A stretch of 64,000 nt of DNA from Pegoplata infirma (lineage: Eukaryota; Arthropoda; Insecta; Diptera; Anthomyiidae), in assembly GCA_963921195.1 (NCBI GenBank), contig OY992537.1, positions 62,732,400-62,796,399 on the forward strand, in the 5' to 3' direction. Shown one piece after another: positions 56,940-64,000 of this stretch. Positions within the stretch are counted from its first letter, which is position 1; every line of letters begins with the position of its first letter. The notes beneath the pieces were generated by a model. It saw only the letters and a list, made by a program, of their open reading frames with translations. It searched no databases and had not been told where the DNA came from. The translations under genes and the position numbers were made by a program.

Positions 56940-57790
56940 AGTAAAGATGGTGTCAAAATTGAGCAATGGCATCTCATTCCTTTTTATTTAGAGCTTTAAA
57001 AATCGTTAACACGAAAATCTTAGCTAATCCTGTTTTCGACTTATTGCTAAATAATTACAATGTTCGACAACAAAAACCTACCATTAAAACATCTAACTAA
57101 TTTTTTGCTCTCCAGATTTTGCTCTCTAGATTCAAAATCTGCCACTCAAATTTTTCTAGCACGTATTGTTTTTGAGATATTCGGTGTTCAAAAGTAAAAA
57201 AAAAACAAAATTGGTGTCCACTATTACGTATTCTTACGTTGCCTCCAAAAAATGGGACTTGATATCATATAAAATGGACCTCCTATCCAAAAACTGCAAT
57301 CCAAATTTTTCTAGCATGTTCCGTTTTCGGGATATTCGCGTTTGAAATTTTCGAGTAAAAAAAAATTTCAAACGCGAATACCTCGAAAAAGGAGCATGCT
57401 AGAAAAATTTGGGTTGCAGTTTTGGAATCAGCTGGTCCATTTTATATGAAATCAAGTACTATTTTTGGAAGCAATTTAAGAATATGTAACAGTGGATCCC
57501 CAATTATTGGGTTTTTATCTGAATATCTTAAAAACGGTACGTGTTAGAAAAATTTGGATAGCAGAATTGGATTCAGGAGAGCAAAATCTATAAGAAGCAG
57601 TTGGATTTTTCACTGGTAGGTTTTTGTTGTCGAACAGTGTAATTATTTAGCAATAACTCGAAAACAGGATCAGCTAGGATTTTCGTGTTAACGATTTTTA
57701 AATAAAAATGAATGAAATGCCATTACCCAAAAAATTAATGAAATGCCATTACCCAATTTTGTCAAAATTTTTGCACAACCTTGCTTGAAG
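56940..57790. mobile_element. Foldback element (TGTTCGAC family), complete palindrome
   Basis: Arms of about 400 bp meet near 57358: GAAATTTTCGAG|TAAAAAAAAATTTCAAACGCG. Mirrored landmarks are TGTTCGACAACAAAAACCTA with TAGGTTTTTGTTGTCGAACA, ATGGGACTTGATATCATAT with its inverse, and GTTAACACGAAAATCTTAGC with GATTTTCGTGTTAACGATTT. Confidence 0.85.
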
Positions 57791-57833
57791 AGGGTGTGTT
57801 GAACGGGGTAAACCTATTATGTACACTGAAGAA

Positions 57834-57972
57834 AAACATCTTGTAAAATAACAAGAAAAACTTGTTAGTTTTATTTTTTGCTACAAGGTTTCTTAACTTT
57901 ACGATATTTTTTGCTAACTGCTATTTTACTAGAAGTCCTTGTAAAAATTACGAGCTTTTTTCTAAAGGAGTG
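57834..57972. mobile_element. Possible TA-type MITE (CACTGAAGAAAAAC end)
   Basis: TA then CACTGAAGAAAAACATCTTG. The right side TTTTTTCTAAAGGAGTG is a weak inverted match and is followed by CT rather than TA. CTTGTAAAA/TTTTACTAG motifs mirror each other inside. Confidence 0.4.
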
Positions 57973-58123
57973 CTGATGATGGAAGGGTGGCATCTTCCGA
58001 AAGCTGTCGACATCTCCACTTAGCCTGTGTTTTCACTTGATTTTTTTTCAGATTTTCTCATTGTACAACAATTATTATTTCTCAGAAATAATTAATATGG
58101 ACTCAAACCGAACTAAATAAAAA

Positions 58124-58310
58124 TTCGGCCGGGCTGGGATTACAAACTCCATGCATTAAACCCACCCTCTCCGCAAAGTAAAGTTTTCTAGGGTAGCAGG
58201 CCTTTACACTATCAAATTTGTTATGCCTCAAAAAGGCCTGATAACCAAAATAGCTTTGGTTTGCAGAGTGGGTTTAATGCATGGAGTATGTAAACCCAAA
58301 GCCCGGCCGA
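58124..58310. repeat. Inverted repeat with about 50 bp arms
   Basis: ACTCCATGCATTAAACCCAC and GTGGGTTTAATGCATGGAGT face each other. The arms continue with CGGCCGGGCT/AGCCCGGCCG outside and CTCTCCGCAAA/TTTGCAGAG inside. Confidence 0.8.
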
Positions 58311-58319
58311 AGGCCGGCT

Positions 58320-59430
58320 ACGCAGAAAACCTTTATTGCAAAAAAACAAATCATAGAAATCGTAATTTGGACATTTCGCAAAAGAAATATTTTGGATTTT
58401 TTGACAACTTTGTTTTGGGAGGAATAATATTTTTAGACCGTAAGCCTTTTTTTATTTCTTTTTTCTTTTGAGGCTTGTTTCATAATGAACAAAACCCCAA
58501 AATCAATAATGAAACAATCCCCAAATAAATGAAAAAATCCCCAAATAAAATTTTACCATTTTTTTTTTTTTTGGATTTTTTCATTTTTCTGTTTGGGGGA
58601 TATTTCATTATAAAAAATGAAATGTCAATTTCGTAAATTTGATATAGTTTTTGTTCTTTTACTCAAATGTATTTGTTTCGATCACACAGCTCTTGCTAAA
58701 AAAGACGACAAAAAGTGTACATCATAACACCTTAAGTAACATAAAAAAACAAATTATTTGTATTCTCTTAAAAATATTTATTGTTTTGAGTAACTTAAAA
58801 ACACATTTCGTTTATTTTATAAAATATTTAAACAAAATCTTCTCTTCTCTTATATTTATATTTGTTGTTAAAATTTTCTCTTAATTATTTTTTTTTCTTT
58901 TTGTTTTTTAAAGAGGTTAATACTGGAGTAGAAGTTAATATTCTTGATGTGGTTTTTTTTCTTCCTCTTTTGCTTGATGTTGAATGTTGTTGTTGGTTAG
59001 AAAATGAGGGTAATTGGAACAATTGTTGTAGACCCTAATACCCAAGATCCGATTTTGCCCATTCACGCAATTAACCAGCCAATCATCATAACGTCGGTGG
59101 TCCAACCGGAACTGGTATGTGTATTTTAACATTTTTTGAAGAGTCTTTAATAACAGCCAAATTTGTTACTTTTGCGCTGTTTTTTAAATTTAAATTAATA
59201 TAAATAGAAAATTTGCAATATTATTTAAATATTTATGAAAGAAATATTGTTTTTAAGCACCGCGAAAGGTCAAAATAAAGCTGATTTGTAAGCCTCTCCA
59301 AAATTGTTTGTAAAACACATACCAGTTCTGGTTGGCGCACCGACGATAAGATTTATTTGTGTCAAGTTTCAGGCGTCTAGCCTTTTTAGTTTGGAATGCA
59401 TCGTGCTTTCTCAGACGGACGGACCACGAT
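58320..59430. other. AT-rich sequence and repeat debris, no gene seen
   Basis: Mostly T-rich DNA. 59030-59420 contains dispersed-repeat motifs (AGATCCGATTTTGCCCATTC, CTAGCCTTTTTAGTTTGGAA). Open frames are short and A/T-driven. Confidence 0.4.
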
Positions 59431-59435
59431 AGGAT

Positions 59436-59985
59436 GTCTCAGGTTCTGAGACATTTTTTTATAGATAAAGTCTTAGATTCTGGGACATGTCTCAGAACCT
59501 GAGATTTTTTTTTCTATAGAAAAAGCCTCAGATTCTGAGACATTTTTTATAGAGAAAAAGTCTTAAATTCTGAGATATTTTTCTATAGAATAAGTCTCAG
59601 ATTCTGATACATTTTTCTATAGAAAAAGTCTCAGATTCTGAGACATTTTTCTATAGAAAAAGTCTCAGATTCTGAGACATTTTTCTATAGAAAAAGTCTC
59701 AGATTCTGAGACATTTTTCTATAGAAAAAGTCTCAGATTCTGAGTCATTTTTCTATAGATTCTCAGATTCTGAGACATTTTTCTATAGAAAAAGTCTCAG
59801 ATTCTGAGACATTTTTCTGTAGAAAAAGTCTCAGATTCTGAGACATTTTTTCTATTAAAAAAGTCTCAGATTCTGAGACATTTTTTCTATAGAAAAAGTC
59901 TCAGATTCTGAGACATTTTTTCTATAGAAAAAGTCTCAGATTCTGAGACATTTTTTCTATAGAAAAAGTCTCAGATTCTGAGACA
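59436..59985. repeat. Minisatellite with palindromic GTCTCAGATTCTGAGAC core
   Basis: About sixteen units of 33-34 bp, GTCTCAGATTCTGAGAC plus ATTTTTCTATAGAAAAA. They are nearly identical in the second half of the array, with one unit shortened near 59757. Both halves of the unit are palindromes. Confidence 0.95.
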
Positions 59986-59999
59986 TATTTTTTCTTGCG

Positions 60000-60660
60000 T
60001 TTTTACGCCCTCTTCCACTTGGACCGAGTGGAATTTTCCGCCCCTTTGCCCAAACGCGCTCTATTATAATCTTTAGTTACCGTCTTGTTTAGTACTATAT
60101 GTAGTAAAAAGTTTATTAAAATCGGTTCAGCCGTTTATGGGTGATTACGGAACATTCAGAAATTACTTTCAATGTAATACAAAGGGGCGTGTCATTTTAT
60201 GCCCCTTTCTTCGATCGCTCTTTATTTTGGCGCATAGTTTTTGCCTCGATAAATACTATCTGTGGCGAAAATTTCATGAAAATCGGTCCAGTCGTTTAAG
60301 AGTGATTTTGGAAAAGCCAGAAATAACTTTCAAAGTAATACAAAGGGGCGTGGCAATTTACGCCCCTTTCTTCAATCGCCCTCTAATGTAATTCATTGTT
60401 TCCGCCTCGGATAGTACTTTTTGTGGTAAAAATTTCATTAAAATCAGTTTAGACGTTTATGCGTTATTACCGGAAAGGCAGAATAACGTTCCATAAAATA
60501 AAAAGGGGCGTGGCATTTTACGCACCTTTGTCCGATCGCTTTCTTTTATGGCCGATAGTTCCCGCCTCGGTTAGTACTATATGTTGGGAAAATTTCATGA
60601 AAATCGGTTCAGCCGTTCTCCCCTGATTGCGGAACAGACAGACAGACAAACCAACACTCA
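60000..60660. repeat. Four tandem units of about 160 bp
   Basis: Each unit carries AAAATCGGTTCAGCCGTTTA-like sequence (60118, 60280, 60440, 60600), ATACAAAGGGGCGTGGCATT-like and TTACGCCCCTTTCTTCGATC-like blocks. It ends with a GACAGACAGACAAACC tail typical of fly dispersed repeats. Confidence 0.85.
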
Positions 60661-61522
60661 GATTTATAATATTAATAGGGATTTATGGGGTCCTCGACCG
60701 ATATTTCGATGCTGTAGGTGGATGGTATGAAAAAAATAATTGTTCGATTAATTGACATAAATTAATCGATTTATTCGTTATTCGAAAATCGGTAGTCGGT
60801 AGTGGTAATGAGGGGGGGGGGGGTGCAAATTTCATCTCGAAACATATGTTTAAAAATGCATTCTTACACAGAAAACAACGAATTGTTATATTGACCCCCA
60901 TATTTGTGAATACAATTAATTTTTTCACTGAAAGTGCTCCTATACGGAAATTTGTTATATCAACAAAAAATGTTGATTGTTGAAAAAATAATTTTGTTTT
61001 TTGAACAAAGAAATTCAACAAACACACCCACAATTTGTTGATCTGACAAAAGTAAAAAATCTTACTACTAATTTTTTTTTTTTTCAACAAAGACAAACAC
61101 AATTTGTTGATCTGACAAATGATTTTTTTTTTTTTTTTCAACAAAAAAATTTTGCAAACACAAACGCTATTTAAGTTTGTAATAGTTTTTTTTTTTTTTT
61201 TGGTCCGGATAATATGTCACAATCCCGCAGGGTACTTAATCTGGTAAGTGACTCTTTAAAAAAAATATAAGCATGCATTAACAATAAAAATTTAAAATAC
61301 ACAAATCAAAAAAAAACTCAAAATAAAATATTATTATATATTTTTTTTCAGTTACAAACTTACCAATTTTTATATTTAAATAATTTTTCATAAAAAATGT
61401 AACACATTTAAAAAACTCTTTTTTATTTATCACAAAAAAAAAAACAATAAACATATTTACAGAGAGAAGTTAAACTTTTTATTTTTTTCAAAAAATAGTT
61501 AAAAATTTTTAAATAACAGTAA
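60661..61522. other. Repeat debris and AT-rich DNA downstream of the microRNA cluster
   Basis: A G-run at 60811-60822, a possible MITE left end (TA-CACAGAAAACAACG, 60866) with repeated TTTGTTGATCTGACAAA motifs to 61180, then A/T-rich sequence. It may hold the 3' part of the let-7 primary transcript, but no polyadenylation site can be chosen. Confidence 0.4.
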
Positions 61523-61604
61523 GCTTGCGGCCAATACCGGAGATCAAAACTTGTGAAACTGTGATTATAAGTCACAAGTTAGGGTCTCAGGGAATCAGCC
61601 ATAC
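61523..61604 (-). ncRNA. mir-125: miR-125 precursor
   Basis: The mature 5p strand is at 61572-61593, reading UCCCUGAGACCCUAACUU and on to GUGA. The 3p arm is at 61533-61554 (ACAAGUUUUGAUCUCCGGUA). The two pair across a loop of about 17 bases. miR-125 is the homologue of lin-4 and, in Drosophila, acts with let-7 on chinmo. The mature sequence looks unchanged from the insect consensus. Confidence 0.95.
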
Positions 61605-61938
61605 AAACATTTAATCTTAAAAAAAATATATTTATATTTTTTTATATAATTAAATATGTTTTAAAAAATAATTCAACATCACAAATAAATGTAAACGAAA
61701 CAACACAACAACAATAAGAACAAAATTTTTGAAATTAAATAAGCACAAAATATTTTTATTTTTTTTTTAAGAAAATGCAATATAAAATTTAAACATTAAT
61801 TCAAAATAACAAAATTCACTTAAAGGCACTATTTTGGGTATACGAACACTTCTTCTACGCACTGTCAATAGTAGGGGTATTCTTTATACGTTGTTGTTAT
61901 CGGTTGTATGGATCAAATGTTTAAATTGCTGCTTATAG

Positions 61939-62023
61939 TCAAGCAAAGAAAGCTAGCACATTGTATAGTATGTTATTTGACTAATGGACTACTATACAAC
62001 CTACTACCTCAATTTGCCAGAGA
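61939..62023 (-). ncRNA. let-7: let-7 precursor
   Basis: The mature strand at 61991-62011 starts UGAGGUAGUAGGUUGUAU, the invariant animal let-7. The opposite arm at 61947-61968 reads CUAUACAAUGUGCUAGCUUU, as in flies. A loop of about 22 bases joins them, and the stem extends past both mature ends (GGCAAAT / CTTTGCTT sides). It is a heterochronic regulator loaded into Argonaute after Drosha and Dicer processing. Confidence 0.97.
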
Positions 62024-62171
62024 GATTAGTTGAATTTTGGTTTGGTAGCTTTTTGAAAAATCAAAGAATCGGGGAGGGCTAAGGAGTTAAGGAGCTTTAA
62101 ATACATTTTTCTAATTTCTAATTATCTTCATTTGGAGTTTCCACTTTGTCGTTTTTTGTTTTTTTTTATGT

Positions 62172-62260
62172 TGTTTACATTGACAGACTCCCATAATGCC
62201 GGTCTTGTAACCTAAATTCAATAGCACAAGTTCGGATTTACGGGTTTCTGTTAATGGTCC
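62172..62260 (-). ncRNA. mir-100: miR-100 precursor
   Basis: The mature 5p strand at 62225-62246 begins AACCCGUAAAUCCGAACU. The 3p arm at 62186-62207 reads CAAGACCGGCAUUAUGGGAG, and the stem continues into TTAACAGA / TCTGTCAA on the outside. It is the first hairpin of the cluster in transcription order. The family dates to early animals. Confidence 0.95.
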
Positions 62261-62640
62261 ATAGTCAAATATGCACCATTTAGAACAGTTGGATTTGAAG
62301 TTTCAAAAATTGTAGTATTTGCACTAATATTTAATACAAAAAAAAAATTACTCTAAAAAATTGTAACACTTAAGGTGATTTGGGATGTTTAAAAAGGGGA
62401 AAAAGATAAAAATCACAAAAATTAAATTTTATTAAACAATTAACAAATAAATTACCATTTTTAAGAAAGCTGAATATTCATTTCTGTAGTATATCAGTTG
62501 ATAAATCTGCAAATAAAAAAAATGATTAATACGTGTTTTGAAGTTATAATTTAAAATACATAATAGTTACTAATTCCAATACCACAACGGACCTCAGAGA
62601 GTATATGTGTGCTGACGTAAAGCATCAGTAGCCACTTACA

Positions 62641-62705
62641 ACCTAATTCCAATTTATTTTACATCCTTTGGTAATTCTGGTAAGTGTTCCTCCTTCAAAT
62701 TGTAT
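62641..62705 (-). other. Candidate exon upstream of miR-100 (coding end or noncoding)
   Basis: The minus strand has a good acceptor (TTTTTTTATTTTCAG) at 62706. The sequence after it reads one base plus YNLKEEHLPELPKDVK and TAA (62654-62656), then GGAATTAGGTT|GTAAGT, a strong donor near 62640. It could be the last coding exon of a gene lying to the right, or a noncoding internal exon of the let-7 primary transcript. I do not recognise the peptide. Confidence 0.4.
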
Positions 62706-62820
62706 CTGAAAATAAAAAAAGAATAAAAAATCATCAATAAATTCAAAATATGATATCAAAGATCGAAAGATCCTATTTAAAATTCGAAAATTCCATTTTT
62801 AATTCATAAATTTCAATTTA

Positions 62821-63323
62821 CACAGACAAAAATATGGAGGAAACAAATTTGAGTAATCACTTGTTTAAATTTAAAAACAAAAATTGAGTAATTTTTTAAT
62901 TGATGCAATAAAAAATTTTCTTAACAATTTTAAAAACAATTTAAGTAAATAATTTAATAGTTTTTTTATTTTTTTCTTTTAACTCTCATACTTTTTTGAA
63001 TTCTCGTTTAGTTTATAGATTTTTGTGTATGTATCTGAAAGTTTGTAATCGTCTTTATAAAATTTTCCTATGTTTTTGAGACATAAATATGTTTGGTAAA
63101 GTTTGAAAAACAAGTTTTTTTTTTGTAAAAAGATTTAAAACTTTATTAAACTTTAAAAAAAAAAAACAAATAGATAAATTTTGAGTAAATTTTTAATTGT
63201 GTCAATAAAAATTTTACTCAAATTTTTGTTTTTCAAACATTTATTAAATTTTTATTAAAAATAATTTTTTACTCAATAGTGTTAAAAATTTACTCAAATA
63301 TTTTTTTTTTATTTTTTTCTGTG
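62821..63323. mobile_element. TA-flanked MITE (CACAGACAAAAATATGG end)
   Basis: CACAGACAAAAATATGGAGG at the left and ATTTTTTTCTGTG at the right, with TA on both sides (62819-62820, 63324-63325). Inverted TTTGAGTAA/TTACTCAAA motifs occur at both ends. No coding capacity. Confidence 0.75.
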
Positions 63324-63384
63324 TAGATCTACTTGAGATTATCAAAATTTTATACCTTAATGTTTTTTTTAACATTTTTTAATA

Positions 63385-63510
63385 AAGTTCTTCGATTCTG
63401 AGACATTCTTCTTAAAGAAAAAGTATTATTTTCTAAAACCTTTTCTCGTTAGAAAAAGTCTAAGATTCTGAAACATTTTCTGAGACAGTTTTCCTATAGA
63501 AATAGGTTCA
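63385..63510. repeat. Remnant of the GTCTCAGATTCTGAGAC minisatellite
   Basis: Three or four degenerate units (TTCGATTCTGAGACATTCTT, GTCTAAGATTCTGAAACATT) of the family seen at 59436-59985. Confidence 0.7.
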
Positions 63511-63619
63511 GAAACATTTAAAAAATTAAAAAAATTTTATGAAATAATTTAACAGGGGCGATTTTTTTTTGGGGGGGGGGGGATTTGGGGACATGATTTT
63601 CTATGTATTTTATGAAATT

Positions 63620-64000
63620 GGTACGGTATTTTTCGGTCTTCTGGACGGAACTTTTTTGTGGTTGTTTTAAATGACTCCATATGAAACAATAATACTCTTG
63701 ATAAAATTGCCGATCTACACACAGCTTTTTGTTTCGGTCGTAAAACAAAAAAATTGGAAAATCGGCTGTTAAACTCATACAGTCCATGTATTTACACAAA
63801 ATTGTGACGATGATTTTCCGTCTTTAGGACGCCACTTTTTTGTGGTTGCTTTAAATGACTCGATATGGAACAAGGATACTCTAGACATAATTACCGTTCT
63901 ACCCACAGCTTTCCGTCCAGGTAGTTAAACAAAAAGTTTGAGAAACTGGCTGCTAAACTCATAAAGTCGTATGTTTTCCATATGCGTCTTTTTCGGTATT
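63620..64000. repeat. Two tandem units of about 184 bp reaching the window edge
   Basis: ACTTTTTTGTGGTTG-TTTTAAATGACT at 63650 recurs at 63834, with matching CACAGCTTT(T/C)(T/C)GT and AACTCATA(C/A)AGTC blocks further on. The array may continue beyond the window. The minus frame at 63518-63799 is a repeat shadow. Confidence 0.75.

Larger units (their letters stand above)
61523..62260 (-). ncRNA. let-7-C: let-7 complex: miR-100, let-7, miR-125 polycistronic primary transcript region
   Basis: Three conserved microRNA hairpins lie within 740 bp on the minus strand in the order miR-100, let-7, miR-125, the same order and strand relation as the Drosophila let-7 complex. There they are cut from one ecdysone-responsive primary transcript that times the larval-to-adult transition. 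Each hairpin shows its mature strand plus a pairing opposite arm with the Drosophila-like passenger sequence. Spacing is wider than I recall for Drosophila (about 150 bp and 330 bp between precursors). The promoter should lie to the right, possibly beyond the window; ends of the primary transcript are not visible. Confidence 0.95.

Noticed and set aside
59436..59985. Regular repeats considered as a CRISPR array
   Set aside because: The spacer part is the same in every unit, so this is a tandem repeat.
60683..61144. 153-codon minus-strand frame starting MLKKKKKIICQ
   Set aside because: Poly-Lys/Phe composition from A-runs and repeated TTTGTTGATC motifs; no family resemblance.
63518..63799. 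93-codon minus-strand frame
   Set aside because: It lies across a G-run and one unit of a 184 bp tandem repeat and is not in the second unit.

Overview
The window looks like AT-rich, repeat-choked dipteran DNA, most likely from a calyptrate fly such as a blowfly, house fly or flesh fly. This rests on the intron-bearing host gene, non-LTR, mariner, hAT and Helitron elements of fly type, and a let-7/miR-100/miR-125 cluster of insect form. The genus is inference. Coordinates were read by eye and may be off by a base or two.

Two host loci stand out. (1) A plus-strand gene at about 38.7-55.9 kb is the fly homologue of CCDC50 (Ymer), a ubiquitin-binding coiled-coil adaptor. Eight exons join in phase into 745 codons, with the first coding exon missing to the left and a possible in-phase 47-codon cassette exon at 44914-45054. 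(2) A minus-strand microRNA cluster at 61.5-62.3 kb is the let-7 complex: miR-100, let-7 and miR-125 in that transcriptional order, each with both hairpin arms visible. None of these shows as an open reading frame. Two short minus-strand exon candidates (56545-56635 and 62641-62705) may belong to a neighbouring gene or to the let-7 primary transcript.

Almost everything else is mobile or repeated DNA. 1-3.25 kb: minus-strand RNase H-bearing non-LTR retrotransposon, nearly intact, with a tRNA-derived SINE inserted in it. 3.3-12.4 kb: TA-flanked MITEs, a 1.9 kb foldback palindrome, a hAT element with perfect 8 bp target duplication and a DD41D (rosa-like) mariner with an internal deletion. 12.8-18.6 kb: a hAT MITE, a 1.2 kb T-rich CATCAA array, dispersed repeats and a TIR element. 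18.6-24.3 kb: a second foldback copy broken by a non-autonomous Helitron carrying a 16 bp near-palindromic minisatellite. 24.6-32.1 kb: MITEs and a decayed non-LTR copy. 32.1-37.0 kb: a 4.87 kb TA-flanked transposon without transposase.

Within the CCDC50 introns: a foldback filling intron 2, a 441 bp tandem duplication, two more non-LTR fragments, hAT and TA MITEs, a roughly 200 bp-period tandem array, and a second Helitron of the same family in opposite orientation. 56-64 kb: foldbacks, a palindromic minisatellite (also seen at 4.9-5.3 kb, 38.3 kb and 63.4 kb), short tandem arrays and the microRNA cluster. The two host loci are not obviously linked in function. The mobile elements are nested, and the interruption pattern gives their relative ages.
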